From the NCBI RefSeq assembly GCF_023218175.1, contig NZ_JALPTH010000018.1:62001-126000 (forward strand): a stretch of 64,000 nt of DNA, read 5' to 3'. The stretch comes from Streptomyces lichenis (GTDB lineage: Bacteria > Actinomycetota > Actinomycetes > Streptomycetales > Streptomycetaceae). Below the pieces are notes generated by a model that saw nothing but the letters and a program-made list of their open reading frames with translations, did no database searches and had not been told where the DNA came from. The position numbers and the translations under genes are program-made. Positions 51,649 to 60,119 of the stretch are shown here, piece after piece (the first letter of the stretch is position 1; the number at the start of each line of letters is the position of its first letter).

Positions 51649-52857
51649 TCACTGCTCGCGCAGCCCCCACGGCGAGCCGTAGTCGTTGAGCAGGTCGAGG
51701 AAGGGGCGCGGGTCGAAGGCCTCGGGGCCCAGCACCCCGGCGCCGCTCCAGACGCCGCCGGCCACCAGCTCCAGGGCGATCACCGGGTTGATCGCGGTCT
51801 GCCAGACCACGGCCTGCGAGCCGTACTCGGCCATCGACCACTCGTTGTCGACCACGTGGTAGAGGTACACCTCACGCGGGGCGCCGTCCTTCACGCCCTT
51901 CACCCAGGTGCCGGCGCAGGTCTTGCCGCGCATCCGGTCGCCGAGCGTGGCCGGGTCGGGCAGGCAGGCGGCGACCACGTCCCGCGGCGCCACCTCCACG
52001 CCGCCCACGCTCACCTTGGCGGTGCGGTCCAGGCCCAGCCGGTGCAGGGTCTTCAGCGTCTCGATGAACTCGTCGCCCAGCCCGTATTTGAAGGTCACCC
52101 GCTTCGCGTCCACCCAGCGCGGGATCAGCAGCACCTCCTCGTGCTCGACGTTGACGCACTCCACCGGCCCGATGCCCTCGGGGAAGTCGAAGACCTCGGG
52201 CTCGCTGAACGGGGCGGTGGTGTACCAGCCGCGCTCCTTCTCCCAGACCACCGGCGGGTTGAGGCACTCCTCGATGGTGGTCCAGATGGAGAAGGAGGGC
52301 GCGAAGTCGTATCCCTCGACGGTGAGGTTGGCGCCGTCCCGTACGCCGATCTCCTCGATCCCGTCGAAGAGCTCCTCGGCGGCGTAGCGGGCGAAGACAT
52401 CGGAGAGGCCCGGCTCCACGCCGACCCCCACCAGCGCCAGCCGGCCGGCCTCCGCCCAGGCGGCGGCCCGGTCGAACTGCCCGTCGCCCAGCTTCGTACC
52501 GCACTCCTCGTAGGGCCGCTCCGGGTGCGGGGACGACAGGGACATGGCCATGTCCAGATAGTGCGCGCCCGCCGCCAGTGCCGCCTCGAACAGCGGCATC
52601 ACGAAGCGCGGGTCGGTGGCGTTGAGCAGGACGTCGCACCGCTCCTCCGCCAGCAGCGCGGTGACCGCGGCCTGGTCCGAGGCGTCGATCCGCCGCGCGC
52701 TGAACCGGGTCTCCTCCGCCCCGAGCGCCGCCACGGCGGCCTGGGCCCGGGCGAGGTCGTAGTCGCTGACCACCAGGTGGTCGAAGAAGGAGCGCCGGGC
52801 CGCGATCCGGGTGATCGCGGTGCCCACGCCGCCCGCGCCGACGAGCAGGATCCGCAT
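51649..52857 (-). CDS. Saccharopine dehydrogenase family protein
   Basis: 402 residues from ATG 52857. An N-terminal Rossmann fold (MRILLVGAGGVGTAITRIAA, then DYDLARAQAAVAAL) is followed by the saccharopine-dehydrogenase catalytic region (CDVLLNATDPRFVMPLFEAA, YLDMAMSLSS, GVGVEPGLSDVFARYAAEEL). Family members reduce or oxidise the C-N bond between lysine or related amines and 2-oxo acids. Substrate is inferred, not known. It is divergent from a TetR gene, 128 bases apart, the likely regulator; TTGACC with TTTCAT 18 nt later could be its promoter. Confidence 0.9.
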   Translation of the reverse strand: MRILLVGAGGVGTAITRIAARRSFFDHLVVSDYDLARAQAAVAALGAEETRFSARRIDASDQAAVTALLAEERCDVLLNATDPRFVMPLFEAALAAGAHYLDMAMSLSSPHPERPYEECGTKLGDGQFDRAAAWAEAGRLALVGVGVEPGLSDVFARYAAEELFDGIEEIGVRDGANLTVEGYDFAPSFSIWTTIEECLNPPVVWEKERGWYTTAPFSEPEVFDFPEGIGPVECVNVEHEEVLLIPRWVDAKRVTFKYGLGDEFIETLKTLHRLGLDRTAKVSVGGVEVAPRDVVAACLPDPATLGDRMRGKTCAGTWVKGVKDGAPREVYLYHVVDNEWSMAEYGSQAVVWQTAINPVIALELVAGGVWSGAGVLGPEAFDPRPFLDLLNDYGSPWGLREQ

Positions 52858-52985
52858 GGTGCTGTGCCTTTCGCAGCGGGCTCCGGAGGGGGTGAAGCCC
52901 TGGTTCCGTCATGAAAGGCGCCGGGTGGAGTTAAGGTCAATGGTGTTGGCATAAAGGTCGGGGTGGAGGGGAAAGGGGCAGGTCA

Positions 52986-53708
52986 GTGGCCAAACGGGTG
53001 GTGCCGGAGGCGGAGCGGCGGCGGCGCCGGCCGACCAAGGGCGGCGCGGTCCTCTCGGAGCGCACGATCGTGGAGACGGCGCTGCGGATGCTGCACGAGC
53101 ACGGCCGCGAGGGGTTGACGGCGCGACGGCTGGGCACGGCACTGGGCGCCGATCCGAGCACCCTCTACCGCTACTTCCGGGGCATGGACGAACTGACCCT
53201 GGCCATCGGGGACGAGCTGATCGGACGCGCGCTGCGGGGGTGGGAGCCGTCCGGGGAGTGGCTGGCCGACCTGCGCGAGGTGGGGCTGCGCATCTACCGG
53301 GCCTACCTCGCCCATCCGGAGGCGGCGGTGCTCACCGCCAACCGGGTGAGCGGACGCGCCAACGAGATCGCGGGGGACGAGGCCATCCTGGGCGTACTGC
53401 GCTCGACCGGGCTGCCCGATCCGGAGGTGGTACGGATCTACCAGGCGTTCGTCGACCAGGCGCTGGCCTTCGCGGCGCTGGACGCCGCCAGCCTCGCCCT
53501 GCCGGAGGCGGCCCGCGCCGACGACGAGGCGGTCTGGCGCTCCACGTACGCCCGGCTCCCGGCCGAGACCCACCCGCATATCGCGGCCACCGCAAAGCTG
53601 CTGGTGGCCCGGATGAACGACAGCGCGTACCCCACGGCGCTGGAGATGCTGCTGGGCAGCGCGGCCGCGGCGGTACGGGACGGGCGGGGCGGCGGTACGG
53701 GAGGCTGA
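52986..53708 (+). CDS. TetR-family regulator, divergent from the saccharopine dehydrogenase-like gene
   Basis: 240 residues from GTG 52986. The HTH (GREGLTARRLGTALGADPST, LYRYFRGMDELTLAI) is followed by a TetR_C-type ligand domain. The N terminus has an Arg-rich patch (EAERRRRRPTKGG) that could contact DNA. Its divergent arrangement with the dehydrogenase-permease-USP operon suggests local control. The intergenic region contains AAGGTC twice, but no clear palindrome. Confidence 0.9.
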   Translation: MAKRVVPEAERRRRRPTKGGAVLSERTIVETALRMLHEHGREGLTARRLGTALGADPSTLYRYFRGMDELTLAIGDELIGRALRGWEPSGEWLADLREVGLRIYRAYLAHPEAAVLTANRVSGRANEIAGDEAILGVLRSTGLPDPEVVRIYQAFVDQALAFAALDAASLALPEAARADDEAVWRSTYARLPAETHPHIAATAKLLVARMNDSAYPTALEMLLGSAAAAVRDGRGGGTGG

Positions 53709-53755
53709 GCCCCGCCGTACCGCCGCCCCGCCCCGGTGGGAGCCGGCCCGCCGGT

Positions 53756-54604
53756 TCAGCAGGCGCGGCCGGTCACGACGCCGGTGGGCGCGGTGACATT
53801 GACGAACTCGGTCGAGTAGTTGCCCCAGAAGTCGTACGTGGTGATCGCGTAGACATTGGTCTGGTACTCGACGAACAGGGCCCAGGACTCACCCGGCTTG
53901 AGGGTGAGCTCGGAGTTGTAGGTCTCGGTGAGGGTGGTGTTGAGCTGCGTGTTCAGCTCGCTGGTGAGCTGTCCGAGCGCCGTCGCCGAGATGTTGGCGC
54001 TGGTCTGCGTGGAGAGCGTGTAGGTGATCCCCCGGCTGTACTTGGCCTCGACGGTGGGGGACTGGTTGCGGTAACACTTCCCGCCGCGCTCCTCCCACAC
54101 CTTGCCCCGGCTGTGCACTCGGACCTGGGGACCGGCGCCGCCGCCCGCGGGGGTCGTCGCGATGCCGGGGCTGGGCGGGGTGGCCGGGCGGATGGCGTGT
54201 CCGGTGACCACGACCTCGGGCAGCGTCGCGTCGATGGGCTCGCCGATCGGCCCGTCCAGGATCTCGATCCCGGGGTTCGAGGGCTCGGACGGGGAATTCC
54301 CGTGGTCACCGGAGTCGCCGCCCGGATCACCGGCGTCACCCGGGTCGTCGCTCCAGTCGCCGCCGTCATCACCGGCGTCGCCACCGCCGCCGTCGCCGCC
54401 TTCACCGCCCCAGTCGCCGCCACCCCAGTCGCCGCCGCCCCAGTCTCCCGAGTCGCCGCCGCCCTCCCCGTCGCCCGGGTCCTCGTCCTGGCACAGGGTG
54501 GAGCCGCCACAGGCGTAGGCGGTGAACGGGACCGCGGCGGCCGGCACCGCGGTGAAGACGACGGCGCCGAGCACGGCGGTCGTGGCCATGGATCTCAACT
54601 TCAC
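53756..54604 (-). CDS. Secreted Gly/Asp/Trp-rich protein with beta-rich C-terminal domain
   Basis: 282 residues from GTG 54604 with GGGAGA upstream. A Sec signal peptide (MATTAVLGAVVFTAVPAAAV) ends near residue 25. Then comes a low-complexity region with repeats of GGGDWGG and acidic Gly-Asp runs, to about residue 105, ending in PGIEILDGPIGEPIDATLPE. The last 130 residues alternate Ser/Thr with hydrophobics (TYTLSTQTSANISATALGQL, NTQLNTTLTETYNSELTLKP, VEYQTNVYAITTYDFWGNYS), resembling aerolysin/ETX-like or DUF6426-type beta domains. Four Cys residues could form disulfides. No partner gene; function unknown. Confidence 0.75.
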   Translation of the reverse strand: MKLRSMATTAVLGAVVFTAVPAAAVPFTAYACGGSTLCQDEDPGDGEGGGDSGDWGGGDWGGGDWGGEGGDGGGGDAGDDGGDWSDDPGDAGDPGGDSGDHGNSPSEPSNPGIEILDGPIGEPIDATLPEVVVTGHAIRPATPPSPGIATTPAGGGAGPQVRVHSRGKVWEERGGKCYRNQSPTVEAKYSRGITYTLSTQTSANISATALGQLTSELNTQLNTTLTETYNSELTLKPGESWALFVEYQTNVYAITTYDFWGNYSTEFVNVTAPTGVVTGRAC

Positions 54605-54822
54605 GGGTTCTCCCAGGTCGGGGGGTGGTCACGGGCTGATGGCACGGCAGTCTTCCGGGCACCCCCGGCCCCGCACAGCCGTAGAACTACGGAACCGGCT
54701 ACGTACCGGCGGGCGCGGGCGCGGCCGTTGGTACGGTCGGCGGTCGGCGGTCCGCGCCCGTACGGTCGGGTGACCCCGCGGTCGTGCGGTCGTGCGGCCC
54801 CCTGCGAACGAAAGGCGGTCCC

Positions 54823-55284
54823 GTGGCGGCCCGTATGGAACTGGACACCGTCGACCGGGCCTTGATCCGCCTGCTGCAACAGGACGGCCGTGCCTCGTAC
54901 ACCGATCTCGGCCGGGAGGTGGGCCTGTCCGGCCCCGCCGTACGGGCGCGGATACAGCGGCTGACCGACGGCGGACTGCTCCAGTTCGCCGCCGTGACCG
55001 ATCCGCTGCGGCTGGGGCTGCCCGTGATGGCCCTGCTCGGCATCCGGGTGGACGGCGCCCCGCGCGAGGTGCTGGCGGCGCTGGAGGAACTGCCGGGCGT
55101 GGTCTACCTGGTGTCCACCGCGGGCTCCTTCGACCTGTTCGCCGAGGTGGTGTGCCGGAGCATGGACGAGCTGTTCGAGCTGATCAACGACGAGATACGG
55201 AGGGTGCCGGGGGTGCGCGAGGTGGAGTCGTTCCCCTACTTCGGCATCCATGTGCACCGGTTCACCTGGGATGTGCCGGAATGA
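54823..55284 (+). CDS. Lrp/AsnC-family transcriptional regulator
   Basis: 153 residues from GTG 54823 (AAAGG upstream); ATG 54835 is an alternative. N-terminal winged HTH (DRALIRLLQQDGRASYTDLG, REVGLSGPAVRARIQRLTDG) and C-terminal RAM ligand domain (VMALLGIRVDGAPREVLAAL, GSFDLFAEVVCRSMDELFEL, ESFPYFGIHVHRFTWD). Such proteins sense amino acids or small effectors and form octamers. No divergent metabolic gene is adjacent; the upstream neighbour is the secreted Gly/Asp-rich protein gene, 218 bases away and divergent. Confidence 0.92.
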   Translation: MAARMELDTVDRALIRLLQQDGRASYTDLGREVGLSGPAVRARIQRLTDGGLLQFAAVTDPLRLGLPVMALLGIRVDGAPREVLAALEELPGVVYLVSTAGSFDLFAEVVCRSMDELFELINDEIRRVPGVREVESFPYFGIHVHRFTWDVPE

Positions 55285-55436
55285 GGCGCGGGCGATGAGG
55301 GGCCGTTGTCAGTGCGGCGCGTTACTTTGAATTCGAAGCAGGAAGCGGGGGAGAAGTTCCGAAACTGACGTGCGGTCGCGCCATGGCTTTGGCCAGGGTG
55401 CGCAGGTGGCCGCAGGGGGGAGGGGTGGTGTTCGTT

Positions 55437-58400
55437 GTGCCGTCACCCATGGCGGACGGCCCAGTGGTGGGACGTGAGGCCGAAAGCGAGCGGTTCGCCA
55501 CGCTCCTGGACGGGCTGGAGCGCGGCCGGGGGGCCGTGGTCGAGATAGCGGGCGAACCAGGCTCCGGCAAGACCCAGTTGGCCTGCGAGCTGGCGGACCT
55601 GGCGGCGCGCCGCGGGCTGCCGGTGATCTGGGCCCGGGCGCCCCGCTCGGGCGAGGACGGCCCGTTCCGGGTCTTCCGCGCCGCCGTGGAGCCGACCGGG
55701 GCCGCCGAGCCGTCCGACCCGGCGGCCTGGTGCGAGCTGATACGCCGGCGGGCCGCCGGTGGCGTGCTGTTAGTCGATGACCTGCACCGGGCCGACCCGT
55801 CCTCGCTGGAGGTGGTGCTCCGGCTGGTCCACTCCCCTGCCTCCGTCGCCCCCTTCGTGCTGGTGCTGGCGCACCGGCCCCGGCAGAGCCCGCCCGCCCT
55901 GCTGGAGGCGCTGGACCTCGGCGTACGGACGGACGGAATCCTCCGGGTGGAGGCCGGCCCGCTGGACGTGGCGGCGGTGGCCGCCCTGCTCGACCACTGG
56001 CGCCGCCCGGCCGGACCGCTGGCGTACGGGACCGGGGTGCCGGACCCGGGCATGGGCTCCGCGCCGGAGTACGGGGCCGGGGCGGTGGCGTACTCGGCCG
56101 GGGCGGTGGAGTACGGGGCCGGGGCGCGGGGGCAGGTCATCGCCCCCACGCCGGGGGCGCCGGGCGTGGCCGCTGCCTCCATAGTCGAGGCGCCCAAGAC
56201 CCCCGAGGCAGCCGGGGCAGCCGGGCCGCCTCGCGCACCCGAGGCGGCGGTCGGCGGGACGGCGGCCTCCGCGGCGGCCCTGCACGCCGCGGCGAAGGGG
56301 CTTCCGGGGTATCTCCGGCTGCTGGTCGCGGCCGGCTTCGAGGCCGGGCTGTGGCCGGAGCGGGCAGGCGGGGACGAGGACGGGCTGCTGCGCGAGGCGG
56401 CACCGCTGCTCGCCGAGCTGGGCGCGCTGAGCGAGCCCGCCCGGGCGGCCGCGCGGGCGGGCGCCGTGCTGGGTGGGGCGTTCCGTCCGGTGGACGCCGC
56501 CCGGATCGCCGGGCTCGGCGCGCGGGACGGCCTGGAGGCGTGCGCCGAGCTGGTCCGCGCCGACCTGGTGCGTCCGGTGGGCCAGGGCGGGCGGCTGGCG
56601 TTCCGCCATCCGGTCGTCGGGCAGGTCGCCCACGCCGACTGCGAGCTGCCCTTCCTGCTCGACGCCCACCGCCGGGCGCTGCGGATCGCCGCCGAGCGCG
56701 GCGCGCCCGCCCGGGAGCGGGCCCGGCACGCCGAGCACCTGGTGCACACCGACGGGGCCACCGCGGCGCGCGTCCTCGCCGAGGGGGCCGCGGAGGCGGT
56801 CACCCAGGCACCCGCGTACGCGGCCCGCTGGCTGCGGCTCGCCCTGGACGCGCTGCCCGCCCGCGACCCGGGCGTCGAGGAGCGGGCGGCCTGGGAGCTC
56901 GCGCACTGCCGGGCGCTGATCGCCTCCGGACGGCTCCGGGAGGCCCGCGCCCTCGCCCATGAGCTGCTCGCCGAGGGCGGCCCCCGGCTCACCGGGCAGG
57001 CCGCCGACGGGGGCGCGCGGCTGACTCCTCGGCTGCTGCTGAAGGCATACGCGGTCTGCGCCGACGCGGAGCGGCTGCTCTGCCGCTACGAGGAGGCGGA
57101 GGCCATCGCCCGCACCGGGATGGCGCTACTGCCCCGGCCGCTGCCCGCGGTGCTCTCCGCCGAGGCCACCGAGCTGATCTACGAGTACGGGCTGGTGCAC
57201 GTCCTGCGCGGCACCCACGACCGGATCCGCCCGCTGCTGCGGGAGGCCGCCCGGGCGCGGACCGAGGCCGGGCCCGTCGCCTCGGCGGCCCTGGGCGTGC
57301 TCTTCGCCTTCTGCGACGTCTTCTCCGGCGACATCGCCCGGGGAGCGCCCGAAGTGGCCCGCTGCGCCGCGCTGGTGGACGCGCTGCCGGACGGGGTGGC
57401 CGGCCACGCCCCGGACGTCCTGGCCCTGCTCGGCTGCGCGGAGCTGTATCTGGAGCGGTTCCCGGACGCCCGCCGGCACCTCCGGCGGGGGCTGGACGCG
57501 GCGACCGGCGGCGCGCAGAAGCACATCCGCGCCCACCAGTTGCTGGGCCTGACCATGATCGACCAGTGGGGCGGCCGGCTCGACGCGGCGGAGCGCCGGG
57601 CCGCCGAGGCGGAGGAGCTGGCCCGCGCGGTCGGCGCCCCCGACGTGGTGACGCTGGCGACGGCGATGCGCGCCATGACGCTGGTCTGGGCCCGGGGGCG
57701 CCGGTACGCCGGCGAGGCGGTGGCGCTCGCGGCGCGGGCGGTGGACACCGCCGCGCTCGGCCGGGGCTGGTGGGCCACCTCCGCGATCAGTCTGCTGGCG
57801 CACGCGCAGCTGCTCGGCGGGGACGCCGCCGGCTGCCTGCGGACGCTGCGGGACGGCGGGGGCGGCGACGGCCTGCCCCAGGTGCAGCCCGCCTTCCGGC
57901 CCTCGCTCCTCGCCCTGATGGCGAACGCCGCGCTGGCCGGCGGGGACACCGGGTACGCCGAGCGGCTGCTCGCCGACGCGGAGGCGGACGCCAACCGGCT
58001 CGGCCTGCCCTTGCAGTGGGCCTGCGTCCACCGGGCGTCCGCCCAGCTGCGGATGGCACACGGGGAGCGCGCCAGGGCGCTGGAGCTGTTCGAGCGGGCC
58101 GCGGAGGGCTTCCGCGGTGGCGGGCTGCCCGTACAGCACGCGTGGACGCTGATCGCCTCGGTGCCGGTGACCGCGGCGGTGCGCGGCCCGGCCGCCGCGC
58201 TGGACGTCCTGACCCGGGCCGAGGCCCTGGCCCGGCCCTGCGGGGCGGCACTGGTCCTGGAGGAGGCGGACCGCGTCCGCGCCCGGCTCTCCCCGGGCGC
58301 CCGACCGGTCCGGAGCGGCGGCCAGAGCGCCGGGCCCCGAGCCGGGGCTTCCGGGGCCGCGGCTTCCCGTACCGGAGGCCTCCGGCCGGACGGCCTCCGA

Positions 58401-58805
58401 CCGGACGGCCGCCGGACTGTGGGTCCCCAGGCCGAGGCTCGTCGGCCCGCAGGCTCCCGGGCCGTGGACCTCCGGTCTGCGGATACCCGGGCAACGGACT
58501 CCAGGGCAGGTGGTGCCTCCCGGGTCGGGGCTCCCCGGTCCGCGGATTCCCGGGCGGGGGGTTCACGGGCGGGGGGCTTCCCTTCCCCGGTCCTCCGATC
58601 CGCGGAACTGCGGTCCGCGCTGAGCGAGCGCGAACGGGAGGTCGCCGATCTGGCCGCCGCGGGGCTGCGTTCCCGGCAGATCGCCGAGCGCCTCTTCCTC
58701 AGCCACCGCACCGTCGACTCCCATCTGGGCAGCGTCTACCGCAAGCTGGGCGTCTCCTCGCGTACCGCCCTGGCCCGGGCGCTCGGCCCGGCCGCCGACG
58801 AGTAG
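55437..58805 (+). CDS. LAL-type LuxR regulator with AAA ATPase domain and a TTA codon
   Basis: About 1122 residues from GTG 55437 (alternatives: ATG 55383, GTG 55428, ATG 55449). Walker A is EIAGEPGSGKTQLACEL, Walker B is GGVLLVDDLHRADPSSLE. The helical central sensor ends in a C-terminal LuxR HTH (LSEREREVADLAAAGLRSRQ, IAERLFLSHRTVDSHLGSVY). Two disordered, low-complexity inserts are present: Ala/Gly/Tyr/Pro-rich at about 56020-56270 and an Arg/Ser/Gly-rich linker at about 58300-58610 just before the HTH. Codon TTA at 55770-55772 encodes a Leu in Walker B, so translation should depend on the bldA tRNA, typical of developmental or secondary-metabolism regulators. Confidence 0.9.
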   Translation: MPSPMADGPVVGREAESERFATLLDGLERGRGAVVEIAGEPGSGKTQLACELADLAARRGLPVIWARAPRSGEDGPFRVFRAAVEPTGAAEPSDPAAWCELIRRRAAGGVLLVDDLHRADPSSLEVVLRLVHSPASVAPFVLVLAHRPRQSPPALLEALDLGVRTDGILRVEAGPLDVAAVAALLDHWRRPAGPLAYGTGVPDPGMGSAPEYGAGAVAYSAGAVEYGAGARGQVIAPTPGAPGVAAASIVEAPKTPEAAGAAGPPRAPEAAVGGTAASAAALHAAAKGLPGYLRLLVAAGFEAGLWPERAGGDEDGLLREAAPLLAELGALSEPARAAARAGAVLGGAFRPVDAARIAGLGARDGLEACAELVRADLVRPVGQGGRLAFRHPVVGQVAHADCELPFLLDAHRRALRIAAERGAPARERARHAEHLVHTDGATAARVLAEGAAEAVTQAPAYAARWLRLALDALPARDPGVEERAAWELAHCRALIASGRLREARALAHELLAEGGPRLTGQAADGGARLTPRLLLKAYAVCADAERLLCRYEEAEAIARTGMALLPRPLPAVLSAEATELIYEYGLVHVLRGTHDRIRPLLREAARARTEAGPVASAALGVLFAFCDVFSGDIARGAPEVARCAALVDALPDGVAGHAPDVLALLGCAELYLERFPDARRHLRRGLDAATGGAQKHIRAHQLLGLTMIDQWGGRLDAAERRAAEAEELARAVGAPDVVTLATAMRAMTLVWARGRRYAGEAVALAARAVDTAALGRGWWATSAISLLAHAQLLGGDAAGCLRTLRDGGGGDGLPQVQPAFRPSLLALMANAALAGGDTGYAERLLADAEADANRLGLPLQWACVHRASAQLRMAHGERARALELFERAAEGFRGGGLPVQHAWTLIASVPVTAAVRGPAAALDVLTRAEALARPCGAALVLEEADRVRARLSPGARPVRSGGQSAGPRAGASGAAASRTGGLRPDGLRPDGRRTVGPQAEARRPAGSRAVDLRSADTRATDSRAGGASRVGAPRSADSRAGGSRAGGFPSPVLRSAELRSALSEREREVADLAAAGLRSRQIAERLFLSHRTVDSHLGSVYRKLGVSSRTALARALGPAADE

Positions 58806-58857
58806 GGTGAGCGGGCTCCGGAGGGCCGGGGCCCAGATGTCGGATGGGGTGGGGAAC

Positions 58858-59688
58858 ATGCCGAAGCACCGGTTGTCCAGAAGAGGCCGCTACATCGCCC
58901 TGGCGGCGACGGGTGCGGTGGTGGCCGCCGGGGCGGGGTTCGCGGCGCAGACCTCGATGGCGGCCCCCGCCTGGCCGGCCCAGAAGACCTACACGGGCCG
59001 GGCGTTCGACGCCTGCACCGCGCCCTCGCTTACCGCGATGAAGGCCTGGAGGAAGGACGGCTACTACGGCGGCATCGCGGTCTACGCGGGCGGCAGGAAC
59101 CGCGGCTGCGCCCAGCCCGAGCTGACCAAGTCCTGGGTGAAGTCGGTGGACTCCCTGGGCTGGCGGATCATCCCGCTGTACGTCGGCGCCCAGCCGTTCT
59201 GCCAGAAGAGCCTGAGCAAGGAGCGGTTCACCGCGGCCGACGCGGCCTCGGTCGGGGCGAGCAACGCCAACGACGCGGTCGCCAGGGCCTCGGCGCTCGG
59301 GATGAAGGCCGGCAGCCCGATCTACCTGAACATGGAGTCGTACGACATCACCGACAAGGCGTGCAACGACGCCACGTTGACGTATGTGCGCTCCTTCACC
59401 AAGACCCTGCGCGCCAAGACCTACCGGGCCGGCCTCTACGGCTTCAGCACCTCCAGCGCCAAGGCGGTCGCCACCGCCAAGGACCGCACCGACCTGCCGG
59501 GGAACCTCTGGTACGCGCTGTGGAACGGCCAGGAGACCACCACCAAGGACTGGCCCTGGGACCCGAAGCTGTACACCGGCCACAGCCGCGGCCACCAGTA
59601 CAAGGCCAACAGCAAGGAGACCCGCGGCGGCCACACCATCGTGGTCGACCGCAACGCCTGGGACGCCCCGGTCGCCATCGTCGGCTGA
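58858..59688 (+). CDS. Secreted DUF1906 (glycoside hydrolase-like) protein
   Basis: 276 residues from ATG 58858, with GGTGGGG upstream; ATG 58837 is also possible. A signal peptide (RYIALAATGAVVAAGAGFAA) precedes the DUF1906 domain (GRAFDACTAPSLTAMKAWRK, YYGGIAVYAGGRNRGCAQ, LGWRIIPLYVGAQPFCQK, SPIYLNMESYDITDKACN, AGLYGFSTSSAKAV, LWYALWNGQETTTKDWPW). This TIM-barrel-like fold resembles GH25-type lysozymes. Six Cys suggest disulfides. A role in cell-wall binding or cutting is likely but unproven. It directly follows the LAL gene by 52 bases. Confidence 0.88.
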   Translation: MPKHRLSRRGRYIALAATGAVVAAGAGFAAQTSMAAPAWPAQKTYTGRAFDACTAPSLTAMKAWRKDGYYGGIAVYAGGRNRGCAQPELTKSWVKSVDSLGWRIIPLYVGAQPFCQKSLSKERFTAADAASVGASNANDAVARASALGMKAGSPIYLNMESYDITDKACNDATLTYVRSFTKTLRAKTYRAGLYGFSTSSAKAVATAKDRTDLPGNLWYALWNGQETTTKDWPWDPKLYTGHSRGHQYKANSKETRGGHTIVVDRNAWDAPVAIVG

Positions 59689-59716
59689 GCGGCGACGGGT
59701 CCGGCGATGGGGCCCG

Positions 59717-60106
59717 TCACCCGAGGAGGCCCGCCATCGCGGTGCGCAGTGCGTCGGCGGCGGCTGCCAGCACGGCGACCGAGGAGAGAGCGGCGGCCAG
59801 CCGGTCGAGCGCACCGGTCAGCCGGCCGCGGTCGGGCTCCTCGGCGGCCAGTTCGTCGGCCACCTCCTCCACCTCGCCGCGCGCCCGCGCCCGGTCGGCG
59901 TCGGGCAGTTCCCGGCCGTGCTCCGCCAGCAGCTCGCGCAGCGCCGCCAGGGCCTCCTGCGGAGTCGGGCCGTCCTGGTCCGCCGCTCCCCCGTCCGAGA
60001 CGACGGACGCTCTGGCGCCCCGCCCGGCCGCGACCGCGCCGGAGTTGTGGATGCGGCCGGCGCCGGTCTGGTGGATGCCGACGCTGTGCTCACCGCTGGT
60101 GGTCAT
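59717..60106 (-). CDS. Small helical protein (DUF5955-like) with N-terminal Gln/Asn/Gly motif
   Basis: 129 residues from ATG 60106 with GAGGAG upstream. Residues 9-34 form a low-helix, Gly/Asn/Gln/Ser-rich motif (VGIHQTGAGRI plus HNSGAVAAGRGARAS) that is nearly the same as the C terminus of the neighbouring two-TM protein. After a short linker come amphipathic helices (ALAALRELLAEHGRELPDAD, RLTGALDRLAAALSSVAVLA) like DUF5955 proteins, by memory. No signal or membrane helix. It begins 13 bases after the end of the two-TM protein gene, so the two are co-transcribed. Function unknown; see the finding on paired motifs. Confidence 0.75.
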   Translation of the reverse strand: MTTSGEHSVGIHQTGAGRIHNSGAVAAGRGARASVVSDGGAADQDGPTPQEALAALRELLAEHGRELPDADRARARGEVEEVADELAAEEPDRGRLTGALDRLAAALSSVAVLAAAADALRTAMAGLLG

Positions 60107-60119
60107 GGGACGTGTCTCC

